Source of the DNA: Acidobacteriota bacterium
GTDB taxonomy: Bacteria > Acidobacteriota > Vicinamibacteria > Vicinamibacterales > CAVVIG01
Assembly: GCA_018268955.1 (NCBI GenBank)
Contig: JAFDVO010000018.1
Coordinates: forward strand, 176,576 to 240,575
DNA length: 64,000 nt
Direction of reading: 5' to 3'
Part shown: piece by piece, positions 9,530-19,297 of the stretch
Layout: every line of letters starts with the position of its first letter
Numbering within the stretch: position 1 is the stretch's first letter
The notes under the pieces: model-generated
The model's database searches: none
What the model saw: the letters and a program-made list of their open reading frames with translations, nothing else
Told to the model about the DNA's origin: nothing
Position numbers and translations under genes: made by a program

Positions 9530-11305
9530 ATGGCGAACGCACGACTCAAGGCGGTAGCGCGCATCAGGGACTACGACGCGCGCGGAGTGGAATCCGCGGC
9601 ACAGCGGACCGAACGGGAGAATGCCGACCTCAGGGCGCAGATCGAAGCGCTCGATCGATCGATGGCCACCATCGAGTTCGATCTCGACGGCACCGTCCTC
9701 ACGGCGAACGACAACTTCCTCGGCCTGCTCGGCTACACGCTCGACGAGGTGAAGGGACGCTCGCACAGCATGTTCGTGGATCCGTCATTCCGCGAGAGCG
9801 ATGCCTACCGCCAGTTCTGGAGCGCGCTCCGCCGCGGCGAATTCCAGGCGGCCGAGTACAAGCGCGTCGGCAAGGGTGGCAAGGAGGTCTGGATTCAGGC
9901 CTCGTACAACCCGATCTTCGGGCCGGACCGCAAGCCGTACAAGGTCATCAAGTTCGCCACCGACGTCACGAAGCGGAAGCTGGACGATGCGAACATGCGC
10001 GGGCAGGTCGCGGCAATCGGACGCTCGCAGGCCGTGATCGAGTTCGGGATGGACGGCACCATCCACTTTGCCAACGACAACTTCCTCAAGGCGCTCGGCT
10101 ACACGCTGGACGAGGTCAAGGGGCGGCACCACAGCATGTTCGTGGAACCGTCGTACAAGAGCAGCTCGGAGTATCGCGAGTTCTGGGCAGCCCTGAACCG
10201 AGGCGAGTTCCAGGCCGCCGAGTACAAGCGGATTGGCAAGGGTGGCAAGGAAGTCTGGATCCAGGCGTCCTACAACCCGATCCTCGACATGGACGGCCGG
10301 CCGTTCAAGGTCGTGAAATACGCGACCGACACCACGCCCCAGGTCGAGGCGAAGCACGAGCTGAATCGGAAGGTCGCAGCCATCCTCGAGGTCGTGAATG
10401 CGGCCGCCAAGGGCGACCTCACCCGCGAGATGACCGTCAGCGGCGGCGACGCGGCCGGCATGATCGCCGACGGGCTGAAGGGCTTCCTGTCCGATCTGCG
10501 CGTCAGCATCGCGGCCATCACGCAGAACGCGCAGGCCCTGGCGAGTTCATCCGAGGAACTGAGCGCCGTCAGCACCCAGATGGGCGCGAACGCCGAAGAG
10601 ACTGCAACCCAGGCGAGTGTCGTGTCCGCGGCATCCGAGCAGGTCAGCAAGAACGTCCAGACCGTGGCCACCGGCACCGAGGAGATGTCCGCCAGCATCA
10701 AGGAGATTGCCAAGAACGCCAACGAGGCGGCGAAGGTGGCCACCGCAGCGGTCAAGGTCGCCGACTCCACCAACACCGCCGTCGCGAAGCTCGGTGAGAG
10801 CAGCATGGAGATCGGCAAGGTCATCAAGGTCATCACCTCGATCGCCCAGCAGACCAACCTGCTCGCCCTCAACGCCACCATCGAGGCCGCACGCGCCGGA
10901 GAGGCCGGCAAGGGCTTCGCGGTGGTCGCCAACGAGGTGAAGGAACTCGCGAAGGAGACGGCGAAGGCGACGGAGGACATCGGCCAGAAGATCGAGGCGA
11001 TCCAGACCGACACGAAGGCGGCGGTCGAGGCCATCGTCCAGATCAGCAGCATCATCGGCCAGGTGAACGACATCTCGAACACGATCGCGAGCGCGGTCGA
11101 GGAACAGACCGCCACGACCAACGAGATTGGCCGCAATGTCGCCGAGGCCGCGAAGGGCAGCAACGAGATCGCGCAGAACATCGCCGGTGTCGCGCAGGCC
11201 GCCCGCAGCACGACCGACGGAGCGAATGACACGCAGAAGTCGGCCCACCAGCTCTCGAAGATGGCGGCCGAACTCCAGTCGCTGGTGTCCCGCTTCCAGC
11301 TCTAA
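9530..11305 (+). CDS. Soluble methyl-accepting chemotaxis protein with two PAS domains
   Basis: A 591-residue receptor with no membrane segment, hence cytoplasmic. After a short helical start it has two PAS domains (about 45-155 and 165-275) that are clearly a recent duplication: both contain [26 protein letters not shown] and [21 protein letters not shown]-like linker follows ([17 protein letters not shown]), then a long coiled coil with the signalling tip [20 protein letters not shown] and [14 protein letters not shown]. There is no C-terminal CheR-docking pentapeptide; it ends VSRFQL. PAS input suggests redox, oxygen or small-molecule sensing, but no ligand residue can be asserted. It is the only receptor in the cluster. 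Confidence 0.95.
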   Translation: MANARLKAVARIRDYDARGVESAAQRTERENADLRAQIEALDRSMATIEFDLDGTVLTANDNFLGLLGYTLDEVKGRSHSMFVDPSFRESDAYRQFWSALRRGEFQAAEYKRVGKGGKEVWIQASYNPIFGPDRKPYKVIKFATDVTKRKLDDANMRGQVAAIGRSQAVIEFGMDGTIHFANDNFLKALGYTLDEVKGRHHSMFVEPSYKSSSEYREFWAALNRGEFQAAEYKRIGKGGKEVWIQASYNPILDMDGRPFKVVKYATDTTPQVEAKHELNRKVAAILEVVNAAAKGDLTREMTVSGGDAAGMIADGLKGFLSDLRVSIAAITQNAQALASSSEELSAVSTQMGANAEETATQASVVSAASEQVSKNVQTVATGTEEMSASIKEIAKNANEAAKVATAAVKVADSTNTAVAKLGESSMEIGKVIKVITSIAQQTNLLALNATIEAARAGEAGKGFAVVANEVKELAKETAKATEDIGQKIEAIQTDTKAAVEAIVQISSIIGQVNDISNTIASAVEEQTATTNEIGRNVAEAAKGSNEIAQNIAGVAQAARSTTDGANDTQKSAHQLSKMAAELQSLVSRFQL

Positions 11306-11389
11306 CCGACGACCTGCCGGAGCGGCCCGTCAACGGCTGCTCCGGCACGCGCCGCCCACTGCGCCGACACTCCGCCAGCCGGGGACCTC

Positions 11390-11776
11390 ATGAACGCTCT
11401 CATCGTCGACGACTCACGCGCCATGCGCCTGCTCCTGCGCCAGATGCTCGTGGCGCTCGGATTCGAGGTGGCGGAAGCGCGACATGGCCGCGAAGCGCTC
11501 TCGCACCTGCAGATGCGGCCCGACACCCAGATCGCCCTGGTCGACTGGAACATGCCGGAGATGAACGGTCTCGAACTCGTGGAGGCCGTGCGCGCGGACG
11601 AGACGCTCAGCGGCGTCCGGCTCATGATGGTGACCACCGAAACGGAGATGGCGCACGTGCAGCGCGCGCTCGAAGCCGGCGCGGACGAGTACGTCATGAA
11701 GCCGTTCTCGAAGGAGATCATCGCCGACAAGCTGGCACTGCTCGGCCTCAGCGGCGGAGACGCCCATGCTGCCTAA
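11390..11776 (+). CDS. cheY: Response regulator CheY
   Basis: A 128-residue single receiver domain: acidic pair Asp7-Asp8, phospho-acceptor Asp52 in LVDWNMPEM, Thr in MVTTET and Lys in VMKPFS. No output domain, consistent with a diffusible CheY that acts on a motor or another effector. Its last 11 bases overlap the start of cheB. It lies between the receptor and cheB in the operon, so it is the likely main phosphoryl target of CheA. No flagellar or pilus genes are in the window to show which motor it addresses. Confidence 0.95.
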   Translation: MNALIVDDSRAMRLLLRQMLVALGFEVAEARHGREALSHLQMRPDTQIALVDWNMPEMNGLELVEAVRADETLSGVRLMMVTTETEMAHVQRALEAGADEYVMKPFSKEIIADKLALLGLSGGDAHAA

Positions 11777-12920
11777 CCGGCCAATTCGCGTGCTCGTCGT
11801 CGACGATGCGGTCGTCATCCGGAAGATCGTCACCGACGTCCTCAAGTCCGACCCTGAGATCGAAGTCGTCGGGACGGCCGCCGACGGCCACATCGCGCTG
11901 CAGAAGATCACGCAGGTCAATCCCGACATCATCACGCTCGACGTCGAGATGCCCGTGATGGACGGCCTCGAGACGCTGCGGCAGCTGCGGCGAAGCCATC
12001 CGAAACTGCCGGTGATCATGTTCAGCACGCTCACCGAGCGCGGAGCGCAGGCGACCATCGAGGCGCTCGCGCTCGGGGCGTCGGACTACGTCACGAAGCC
12101 GGCGAACATCGGCAAGGTCGGCGAGGCGCTGCAGCGCACGCGCGAGCAACTGATCCCGCGCATCAAGGCGCTCTGCACCGGGCAGGTGCCGATCCGCGTG
12201 GCACCTGTGGCGCAACCGCCTGCCGCGACACGGCCGCAGGCTGTCACCACTCCACAGCAGACACCCCATGCCGTCGCACCCTCCTCATCGGTCCGACGTG
12301 ACGTCGGGATCGAGGTGCTTGCCATAGGCGTGTCGACAGGCGGGCCGAACGCACTGGCGGCCATCCTGCCGCTCCTGCCCGCCACGCTCCCCGTTCCGGT
12401 CGTGCTGGTGCAGCATATGCCCCCGATGTTCACGCGACTGCTGGCGGAACGGCTGAACCAGCAGTCGAAGCTCACGGTGGTCGAGGCGGCGGGCGACGAA
12501 GAGCTGAACGCCGGCACGGTCTACATCGCGCCCGGCGACTACCATCTGGTTGTCGAGCGCCGGGGGGCTCACGTGGTGACACGGCTACATCAGGGTCCGC
12601 CCGAGAACTCGTGCCGACCAGCGGTCGACGTGCTCTTCCGATCCGTCGCCGACGTATTCGGGGCCGGCGCGTTCGGCGTCGTGCTCACCGGCATGGGACA
12701 GGACGGCCTTCGCGGGAGCGAGGACATCCGCCGCGCGGGCGGCGCGGTGTTCGCGCAGGATGAGGCGACCAGCGTCGTCTGGGGCATGCCCGGATTCGTC
12801 GCACGTGCCGGGCTTGCCGAGCGTGTCGTGCCGCTGCCGGAGATGGCGACCGAGATCGTCAGGCGCGTGACGGCACGCGCATCGTCGCCACGCGCGGCTG
12901 TGGCCGCATCGGGTCGCTGA
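11766..12920 (+). CDS. cheB: Chemotaxis response regulator protein-glutamate methylesterase CheB
   Basis: A 384-residue CheB. The N-terminal receiver has Asp59 (ITLDVEMP) as phosphorylation site. A Pro/Gln/Thr-rich linker (about 140-178) joins the C-terminal methylesterase with catalytic Ser190 (GVSTGG), His217 (QHMPP) and Asp313 (MGQDG). It removes methyl groups from (and deamidates) receptor glutamates, opposing CheR. The start overlaps cheY by 11 bp, so the two are translationally coupled. Full length and all catalytic residues present. Confidence 0.97.
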   Translation: MLPNRPIRVLVVDDAVVIRKIVTDVLKSDPEIEVVGTAADGHIALQKITQVNPDIITLDVEMPVMDGLETLRQLRRSHPKLPVIMFSTLTERGAQATIEALALGASDYVTKPANIGKVGEALQRTREQLIPRIKALCTGQVPIRVAPVAQPPAATRPQAVTTPQQTPHAVAPSSSVRRDVGIEVLAIGVSTGGPNALAAILPLLPATLPVPVVLVQHMPPMFTRLLAERLNQQSKLTVVEAAGDEELNAGTVYIAPGDYHLVVERRGAHVVTRLHQGPPENSCRPAVDVLFRSVADVFGAGAFGVVLTGMGQDGLRGSEDIRRAGGAVFAQDEATSVVWGMPGFVARAGLAERVVPLPEMATEIVRRVTARASSPRAAVAASGR

Positions 12921-12929
12921 GGCGCCGCC

Positions 12930-13763
12930 ATGTCCCTTTCAGGCTCGGATTTCGAACTGGTCCGCCGTGTTGTCTACGACACGTCGGGCATCGTCCTCGA
13001 CCCCGGCAAGGAGTACCTCGTCGAGTCACGGCTCCAGCCGCTCTGTCGCCACGAGAACGTGCCCTCCATCCCGCGGCTCGTGCAGAAGCTGCGCGAACCG
13101 GGCGCGCAGCCGCTGGTCACGCGTCTCGTGGATGCGATGACGACGAACGAGACGTCGTTCTTCAGGGATGTGGAGCCCTTCGAAGCATTGCGTCGCCATG
13201 TGCTCCCCGCGCTCATCGAGGCGCGGCGCGCCACCCGTCAGCTGAACATCTGGTACGCGGCCAGTTCCACCGGCCAGGAACCGTACTCGGTCTCGATGAT
13301 GCTCGATGCGGAGTTCCCACAGCTCCGTGGCTGGATCGTCAACCAGCTCGCGACCGATATCTCGCCGACCGTACTCGAACGGGCCCGCGCGGGACGCTAC
13401 TCACAGCTCGAGGTCAACCGGGGTCTGCCCGCGAAGTACCTGGTGCACTACTTCACCAAGGTCGGCAACGACTGGCGGCTGAAGGACAACATCCGCAAGA
13501 TGGTCCGCTTCGAGGAGCTGAACCTGATCAAGGCCTGGCCGCTGCTGCCGGCCATGGACATCGTGATGCTCCGCAACGTGATGATCTACTTCGACACGGA
13601 GGCGAAGAAGCGCGTGTTGAGCGGCGCACGTCGCGTGCTCCGTCCGGACGGCTACCTGTTCCTCGGTGGTGCTGAGACCCCCATGAACCTGGACGACTCG
13701 TTCGATCGCCAGCCGTACCCGCGGGCCGGCTGCTACACCGTAAAGGCGACGACGCTCGCGTAG
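12930..13763 (+). CDS. cheR: Chemotaxis protein methyltransferase CheR
   Basis: A 277-residue CheR. The N-terminal all-alpha domain is followed by the SAM-binding methyltransferase domain with DAMTTNETSFFRDVEPF, YAASSTGQEPYS, DIVMLRNVMIYFD and the C-terminal GYLFLGGAET, all typical. It methylates receptor glutamates using SAM. It begins 9 bp after cheB. The adjacent receptor lacks a C-terminal tether pentapeptide, so methylation must rely on direct recognition of the coiled coil. Normal length; no anomalies. Confidence 0.97.
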   Translation: MSLSGSDFELVRRVVYDTSGIVLDPGKEYLVESRLQPLCRHENVPSIPRLVQKLREPGAQPLVTRLVDAMTTNETSFFRDVEPFEALRRHVLPALIEARRATRQLNIWYAASSTGQEPYSVSMMLDAEFPQLRGWIVNQLATDISPTVLERARAGRYSQLEVNRGLPAKYLVHYFTKVGNDWRLKDNIRKMVRFEELNLIKAWPLLPAMDIVMLRNVMIYFDTEAKKRVLSGARRVLRPDGYLFLGGAETPMNLDDSFDRQPYPRAGCYTVKATTLA

Positions 13764-13774
13764 GGCACACACAC

Positions 13775-14224
13775 ATGATTCCCACCCAGCAGGACATCTT
13801 CGAGCTGACATCGCTGATCTGGTCGACGACGCTCGGAATGGACGTGCAGCCGCTGGCGCCCGACGCCGCCACCTGGCCGGTCCCGTCGGTCGAAGCGCAG
13901 GTGCACATCACCGGCACCTGGCGCGGCGTCGTCGTCCTGCACACGTCAGAGGCGCTGGCCGCGAAGGTGGCACATCAGATGCTGAACCTCGGTCGGCGGA
14001 GCGCGACTGCCGAGGACATCCAGGATGCGTTCGGCGAGGTGGCCAACATGACCGGCGGCAACATCAAGGGGCTCCTGTCCGATGCCGACGCCCGCATGTC
14101 CCTGCCATCGGTCGTCCGTGGGCGCGACTACACCGTGCGTGTCCCGCGCGCCCAGGAACTCGTGCGGGCGACCCTGAGCTGCCAGGACGAGCCGCTGATC
14201 ATCACGGTGCTGCAGGCAATCTGA
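13775..14224 (+). CDS. cheX: CheX-type phosphatase of CheY-P
   Basis: A 149-residue protein of the CheC/CheX/FliY phosphatase family. The catalytic signature D/S-x3-E-x2-N is seen as D84AFGEVAN91 followed by MTGGNIKG, and the downstream Pro (SLPSV) is present; only one such motif occurs, which fits CheX rather than CheC. CheX dephosphorylates CheY-P and works as a dimer in known members. It starts 11 bp after cheR and closes the che operon, providing signal termination in place of a CheZ, which is absent. No cheD is visible. Confidence 0.88.
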   Translation: MIPTQQDIFELTSLIWSTTLGMDVQPLAPDAATWPVPSVEAQVHITGTWRGVVVLHTSEALAAKVAHQMLNLGRRSATAEDIQDAFGEVANMTGGNIKGLLSDADARMSLPSVVRGRDYTVRVPRAQELVRATLSCQDEPLIITVLQAI

Positions 14225-14400
14225 GGCGCGGGACTCGGGACTGGGGACTCGGGACTCGGGAGATCGCAGGGCTATGGTGCTGGCCAGGGCCCCCAGGCAA
14301 GTCTTGCCATACGTCCTCTGTCCTCCGCCCTCCGCCCTCTCACCTCAGTCCTCTGTCCCTCCAACCTCCAACCTCCAACCTCCCGAGCCCCGAGTCCCGG
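14225..14400. repeat. Low-complexity mini-repeats after the che operon
   Basis: Two degenerate tandem repeats fill this gap: a GGGACTCGGGACT-type run at about 14229-14262 and a CCTCCAACCTCCAACCT-type run at about 14360-14382, between them CCTCTGTCCTCCGCCCTC. No coding potential or stable terminator is seen. Similar short-motif runs occur in other gaps of this window. Confidence 0.8.
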
Positions 14401-14416
14401 TTAAGATGTGGCGCTC

Positions 14417-15661
14417 ATGCCGCCGATCACTCGCTCTGCCTTCCTGCGCCTGGCTGCGACCGGCTTCCCAGGTCTCCTCCTCGCGCGCCGTGCCGGCGCG
14501 CTGCCGTCGGTCGACCCGACGCAACGGGAGCGCGTGGCCGACGTCTTCCGGATGTTTCACCTGCTCGGGTCCCATCGCACGGCGACAGGCCCCGATCACG
14601 ACACAGCTGAGTGGTTGCTGGCGGAGGTCTCGAAGCGAGGCGCCGAGGAGCATCCTCGCCAGTTCCCGCTCGACCGCGTCGACCTGAAAGCCGCGTACGT
14701 CGAGGGCGGCGGTACGCGGCGTGAAGCGCTGCCCTTCTTCGATGGCGGCTTCACGGGGAGCGAAGGGGTCCGGGGCCGGCTCGGCCTTGCGGGTTCTGGC
14801 GCTCCGATCGCGTTGGTCCCCCTCGACCAGGCAGCGATCAGCAGCGAAGGACGCTCCTTTGCGGCGCTCCGCCGTGACCCGGCGGTCACGGCGATCGTCG
14901 CCGTCACAAACGGCGGCATGCCCGGCCTCTGCCCGTCCAATGCCGCGGACTTCACCGCGCCGTACGGTGCCCCCGTCCTGCAGGTGTCCTCGACCGCGCG
15001 TGAATGGCTCGACGGGCTTGCGCGCGACGGCAGCGACGTGCGCGTGGTGGCGGAAGCCACGCGATCACGAACGGTCGCCACGAACGTGCTGGCGGCGGTG
15101 AAAGGGACGCGGCCCGACCTCGCGCCCGTCGTGGTGATGACGCCGCGCAGCGGCTGGTATCAGTGCGTGTCGGAACGTGGCGGTGGCCTGGCGTGCTGGC
15201 TCGAAACCCTGCAGGCCGTCGCCGCGGCCCGGCCGGAGCGCACCGTCCGCTTCATCGCGTCCAGCGGGCACGAACTCGGGCACCTCGGCCTCGATGCGTT
15301 CCTGCGCGAGGAACCCGCGCTGGTCAGGTCGGCCCACGCGTGGGTGCACCTCGGCGCGAACATCGGGGCGGCTGAGGGGCGGCTCCGCCTGCAGTCGTCA
15401 TCAGACGATCTCGAGAGCCTCGCGCTCACGGCCATGCAGAAGGCTGGTGCACGGGTCGACGCGCGGGTGCCGCGTGGCACCGTCCCCGCAGGCGAAGCGA
15501 GGAACATCCACGTGGGCGGCGGACGCTACGTCTCGCTGCTCGGCTCCAGCGCCTATTTCCACAACCCCTTCGACCTGTGGCCGCAGGCGGTCGATCTCGA
15601 TGCTGTCATGGGATACGTGGCGGCGACGGTCGATCTCACGCAGGCGCTCGCGCGCGCGTAA
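14417..15661 (+). CDS. Exported M28-like protein with degenerate peptidase domain
   Basis: About 414 residues. The N-terminus has a twin-arginine-like or Sec signal (TRSAFLRLAATGFPGLLLA). The middle region (FTGSEGVRGRLGL to VSSTAREWL) resembles the PA insert of M28 aminopeptidases, and the C-terminal half has the M28 layout (TVATNVLAAVKG, then VRFIASSGHELGHLGLDAF). The expected zinc ligands are not evident: where H-x-D should be it reads MTPRSGWYQC, and the usual Glu-Glu is SGHELGH. It may therefore be a non-canonical metallopeptidase or an inactive relative. A GTG at 14408 is an alternative start; a TAAGAT hexamer at 14402-14407 lies so close to the ATG that the mRNA may be leaderless. Confidence 0.65.
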   Translation: MPPITRSAFLRLAATGFPGLLLARRAGALPSVDPTQRERVADVFRMFHLLGSHRTATGPDHDTAEWLLAEVSKRGAEEHPRQFPLDRVDLKAAYVEGGGTRREALPFFDGGFTGSEGVRGRLGLAGSGAPIALVPLDQAAISSEGRSFAALRRDPAVTAIVAVTNGGMPGLCPSNAADFTAPYGAPVLQVSSTAREWLDGLARDGSDVRVVAEATRSRTVATNVLAAVKGTRPDLAPVVVMTPRSGWYQCVSERGGGLACWLETLQAVAAARPERTVRFIASSGHELGHLGLDAFLREEPALVRSAHAWVHLGANIGAAEGRLRLQSSSDDLESLALTAMQKAGARVDARVPRGTVPAGEARNIHVGGGRYVSLLGSSAYFHNPFDLWPQAVDLDAVMGYVAATVDLTQALARA

Positions 15662-15698
15662 GCCCGCGTGGCTCCGTGGTGGAGCTCCCGTCTTTCGT

Positions 15699-16040
15699 TC
15701 ACATCGGCTCGACCACGCCGCCACGGGCGCGAAAGGCGTCAATCGCCCCGCGCACGCGTGGTGCCGCAGCCATGCTATCGAGCCACTCGGGTTCGAGGAG
15801 GCGCAACACCTGCGCATCAGCGAGGTCCTGCTCGAAGCTGTCGACGATGTCGTCAACGGACCGCCGTGCGAAGACCGCTGGCGGCTCGCCCATCCACGGC
15901 TCCCACTCGCTGTCAGGCTCGGCAGGCGCCAGCGTCGCGTCCGCGCACCGCATGAACAAGGCGCGGCAGGACACCTCGAGCACCTTCCCCTGCTCCGTCC
16001 GCCGAAGCCTCAGGAACTCCCGCCGGCTCACCCCTCTCAT
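15699..16040 (-). CDS. Small Tat-signal-like hypothetical protein
   Basis: About 113 residues from the ATG at 16040 (ATG at 16052 is an alternative). It begins MRGVSRREFLRLRR, which looks like a twin-arginine motif, but no hydrophobic stretch typical of a Tat signal follows. The body is acidic and Trp-containing (DSEWEPWMGEPP) and ends GVVEPM. I do not recognise the family. It lies 91 bp downstream of the molybdopterin dehydrogenase genes on the same strand, so it could be an accessory or chaperone-like factor for that enzyme. That role is inference from position only. Confidence 0.6.
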   Translation of the reverse strand: MRGVSRREFLRLRRTEQGKVLEVSCRALFMRCADATLAPAEPDSEWEPWMGEPPAVFARRSVDDIVDSFEQDLADAQVLRLLEPEWLDSMAAAPRVRGAIDAFRARGGVVEPM

Positions 16041-16130
16041 CCGTGCGTGCATGCTCGCGCGACTGCGTCCTGTCTTCTGCGTTCCAGCATTGTGCGTTCG
16101 ATCGTTTGTGCGTTCTGCCCCTGTGCGTCC

Positions 16131-17120
16131 CTAGGTCTTCCCCGCCACCTGCAGCACCGTGCGCCGCACGACGCCCTTGGTCATCGGGATCTTGTACGCG
16201 TTGTGGGAGAGCGGTCGGGCACCAGCCACTGCCGCTTCGGCGGCACGGGCGGCAAGGTCCTCGGTGATGGGCTGATCGGCGAGCATCTGCTCGACATTCG
16301 GGAGCCGCCACGGAATGGGCGCGACACCTCCGAGCACGACGTGCGCGGCGCGGCAGGTCTCCCCCTCCATCTGCATCACGACGGCGGCGCTGACCACCGC
16401 GTGCGTCCAGGTCTCGCGGTCGGTCACCTTGAAGTAGCGGCTCCGCGTGCCGGCAACAGGTGAAGGGAGGTCGACCGAGGCAATCACCTCGTCGTCGGCC
16501 AGCACGTTCTCGACCGCCGCATTCTGCCGAGGCAGGACGAAGAACTCCGAGGCAGGGACGGCGCGTTCACCGGACGGACCGGCAATCCTGATCGTCGCGC
16601 CGAGCGCGACGAGCGCAGGCGCGGTGTCGGAGGGATGGACGATGTAGCTGGGCCCACCGCCGAAGATGGCGTGGAACTGGTTCTCGCCAGCGAACGAGAA
16701 GCACTGATTCCCGCCGTTCTTGTAGCAGGGAAAGCCGTTGCGGTAATACCAGCACCACGGGCGCTGGGCGATGTTGCCGCCGATCGTGCCGACGTTGCGG
16801 ATCTGCGGCGTCGCGACGCTCGCGGCCGCTTCCGCAAGGACCGGGTAGTCGCGGCGGATCGTCTCGTCGCGGCTGATCGCATCGAGCGTCGCCAGGCCGC
16901 CGATCGACACGCCCTTCGACGAGCGCGTCACCTGGCTCAGGTTCGGAATCGTCTTCAGGTTGACGATGAGGTCCGGTGAGACGATGCGCTCCTTGACGAG
17001 TTGCAGCAGGTCGGTGCCTCCGCCCGCAAAGGAGGCATGCTGCCCTGTCTGCCGTGCGTCCCGTGCACGACGCGCCGCGTCCTGGACGCTGCGGGCATTC
17101 GCGTTCGCAAAGGTCTTCAT
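16131..17120 (-). CDS. Molybdopterin dehydrogenase, FAD-binding subunit (xanthine dehydrogenase family)
   Basis: A 329-residue CoxM/XdhB-type subunit. FAD-binding motifs: ASFAGGGTDLLQLVKE near residue 30 and the NVGTIGGNIAQRPWCWYYR loop (shown in part: TIGGNIAQRP). The C-terminal CO_deh_flav_C-like domain is present (AVVMQMEGETCRAAHVVLGG, shown in part). It overlaps the large-subunit gene by 4 bp (ATGA). It transfers electrons from the 2Fe-2S subunit to FAD. Unlike the small subunit it shows no signal peptide, so export would need piggy-backing on the Tat-signal partner. Substrate unknown. Confidence 0.92.
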   Translation of the reverse strand: MKTFANANARSVQDAARRARDARQTGQHASFAGGGTDLLQLVKERIVSPDLIVNLKTIPNLSQVTRSSKGVSIGGLATLDAISRDETIRRDYPVLAEAAASVATPQIRNVGTIGGNIAQRPWCWYYRNGFPCYKNGGNQCFSFAGENQFHAIFGGGPSYIVHPSDTAPALVALGATIRIAGPSGERAVPASEFFVLPRQNAAVENVLADDEVIASVDLPSPVAGTRSRYFKVTDRETWTHAVVSAAVVMQMEGETCRAAHVVLGGVAPIPWRLPNVEQMLADQPITEDLAARAAEAAVAGARPLSHNAYKIPMTKGVVRRTVLQVAGKT

Positions 17121-19297
17121 GCGAGGGCTCCCAGGATCCGTGCGCGGGTGATCGGCAGATCCTTGATGCGCTTGCCGATGGCGTTGTAGATCGCGTTCGA
17201 GATGACCGCGGGGGTCTGGATCATGCCGGACTCACCGACGCTCTTCGCCCCATACGGTCCATACCCGTCGTCGGCCTCGATGAAGGTCACGTCTACATCC
17301 GGCACGTCGAGGTGCGTCGGAATCCGATCGAAGTAATAGCCGGTGACGAGCGGGATTCCCGTGCGCCGGTCGTAGATCAGATCCTCGTGCAGCGCCATCC
17401 CGATGCCCATCCCGACGCCGCCCTTGATCTGGCTGGTGGCGGTGAGCGGGTTCATGATGCGCCCTGACTCGTGAACGGCGACATACTTGAGGAACCTCAC
17501 CCCGCCGAGTTCGGTGTCAACCTCGACCTCGACGAAGTGCGCGCCGAAGCAGTTGCGGGTCTTTCCCTCGACGCGCGGGTTCGGTGACGCGCTCGCCTTC
17601 AGCAGGCCGGTCCCGGTCGGCAGCCCCTTCTCCGCAATCTGCTTCTTCAGATCGCGCGCGGCCGTCACCACCGCTTCGCCGGTCATGATGGTGGTGCGGC
17701 TTCCGGATTCGCCGACCGAGTACGGGCACGTGTCGGTGTCGCCCCAGACGACCTTCACCTGTGAGAGCGGGACACCGAGTTCGTCGGCCGCGATGATGTT
17801 CATCGTGGTCTTCGCGCCCGGCCCGACGTCGGTCACGCCCACATAGAGCGTGTACTGCCCGCGAGCATCGACGGTGAGGACCGCGCTGCTGTTCCCCACG
17901 CCAGAGCGGAAGGACATGAAGGCCACGCCAGCACCGCGCTTGATCGGACCATCGCCCGAGCCAGCCACCGGCTTCCAGCGCTTCTTCCACTCGAAGAGCT
18001 CGGCGCCCTTCCGGATGCACTCGTCCAGCGTGTAGTTGGTGAAGCGCGTGCGCGGGCCGTCCTTCACCATGTTCTTGAGGATGAAGTCGACCGGGTCCAT
18101 CTTCACTGCATAGGCGACGTCGTCCATCAGCGACTGGATCGGGTAGTAGCCCTGCGGGTCGTTCGGGCCACGGTAGTTCGCCGACGTGGTCCGGTTCGTG
18201 TACATCGGGAACAACGTGCTCTCCGTGTGTGGGCACTCGTAGAGCTCGATACCCGCCACGCCGCCGTTGTTCTTCCGGTACGGCCCCATGTTGCTGACGG
18301 TCCGCAGCTGGATGGCCGTCAGCGAGCCGTCGTTCTTCACGCCGACCTTGTAGTACTGCACGGTCGGCCAGCGGCCGTGCATGCCGATGAAGTCGTCCTT
18401 GCGCGAGAACTCGAGCTTCACAGGCGCGCCCGCTTCCTTCGCGAGGATGGCGGTGATGAGGTCGGTGTCCTGGTTCTGGTTCTTGTTCCCGAAGTTGCCA
18501 CCCATGTAGTGGCAGATCACGCGCACCTTCTCGTCTGGAATGCCGAGGTCGCGTGCGATGTCGTGGTGGCAGTTGGCAATGCCGCCCGTCGGCGTGTACA
18601 CCGTGAGCTTGTCGCCCTCCCAGTGCGCCACCACCGACCGCGGCTCCATCTGGGCGTTGTGACACATGGCCGTGCTGTAGCGCTCCTCGAAGACGTGGTC
18701 GGCTTCGCGGAAGCCCTGCTCGACGTCGCCGCGCTTCGAGACGGTCGGCGCCGCCTCGTTCCGCGCCGTGAGGGAGATGTTCCCCTCCGGCCAGAGCTTC
18801 GGCGCGTCGGGCTTCAGCGCCTCTTCCTGATCGAGCACGAACGGCAGCACCTCGTAATCGACCGTAATGAGGCGCACGGCCTCTTCGGCGACATGCCGGT
18901 CGACCGCTGCAACGGCCGCGACAGGCTCGCCGACGTACCGCACCGGGTTGTTGAAGGCGTACCGCCGCTGCTTCGTGATCTTCTTGAGGTCGTCGTTGTA
19001 CTGGACCCCACCGGCAATCGAACCGGCGCCCCAGACGTAGTTGCAGTTCTCGTGGGTGACGATGGCCTTGACCCCCGGCAGCGCCTTCGCCCTCGAGAGA
19101 TCGATCGACCGGATGCGCGCGTGGGGGTGCGGACTCCGCAGGACCTGCGCGTAGAGCATCCCGTCCAGGTACACGTCGCGCGTGTAGGTGGCCCGCCCAC
19201 TCACGCGGTCGGCGGCGTCGATGCGCGGCGTGGGCTGGCCGATCGCCTTCATGGGCGAGACGCTGCTGGTGGCGATACGCCGTGGGTTGTCCTGCAT
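17117..19297 (-). CDS. Molybdopterin-binding large subunit (xanthine dehydrogenase/aldehyde oxidase family)
   Basis: About 726 residues. I place the start at the ATG at 19297, which shares one base with the stop of the small subunit (TGATG); the frame stays open further upstream, but that is an overlap with the small-subunit gene. Typical features: aldehyde-oxidase hammerhead domain (GQPTPRIDAADRVSG, RSPHPHARIRSIDLS), Mo-cofactor-binding regions (GGNFGNKNQNQ, GVTDVGPGAKTT) and the C-terminal catalytic Glu in AKSVGESG. It performs Mo-dependent hydroxylation of an unidentified purine, aldehyde or N-heterocycle. Middle gene of a tight small-large-FAD operon. The Tat signal on the small subunit implies a periplasmic complex. 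Confidence 0.92.
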   Translation of the reverse strand: MQDNPRRIATSSVSPMKAIGQPTPRIDAADRVSGRATYTRDVYLDGMLYAQVLRSPHPHARIRSIDLSRAKALPGVKAIVTHENCNYVWGAGSIAGGVQYNDDLKKITKQRRYAFNNPVRYVGEPVAAVAAVDRHVAEEAVRLITVDYEVLPFVLDQEEALKPDAPKLWPEGNISLTARNEAAPTVSKRGDVEQGFREADHVFEERYSTAMCHNAQMEPRSVVAHWEGDKLTVYTPTGGIANCHHDIARDLGIPDEKVRVICHYMGGNFGNKNQNQDTDLITAILAKEAGAPVKLEFSRKDDFIGMHGRWPTVQYYKVGVKNDGSLTAIQLRTVSNMGPYRKNNGGVAGIELYECPHTESTLFPMYTNRTTSANYRGPNDPQGYYPIQSLMDDVAYAVKMDPVDFILKNMVKDGPRTRFTNYTLDECIRKGAELFEWKKRWKPVAGSGDGPIKRGAGVAFMSFRSGVGNSSAVLTVDARGQYTLYVGVTDVGPGAKTTMNIIAADELGVPLSQVKVVWGDTDTCPYSVGESGSRTTIMTGEAVVTAARDLKKQIAEKGLPTGTGLLKASASPNPRVEGKTRNCFGAHFVEVEVDTELGGVRFLKYVAVHESGRIMNPLTATSQIKGGVGMGIGMALHEDLIYDRRTGIPLVTGYYFDRIPTHLDVPDVDVTFIEADDGYGPYGAKSVGESGMIQTPAVISNAIYNAIGKRIKDLPITRARILGALA

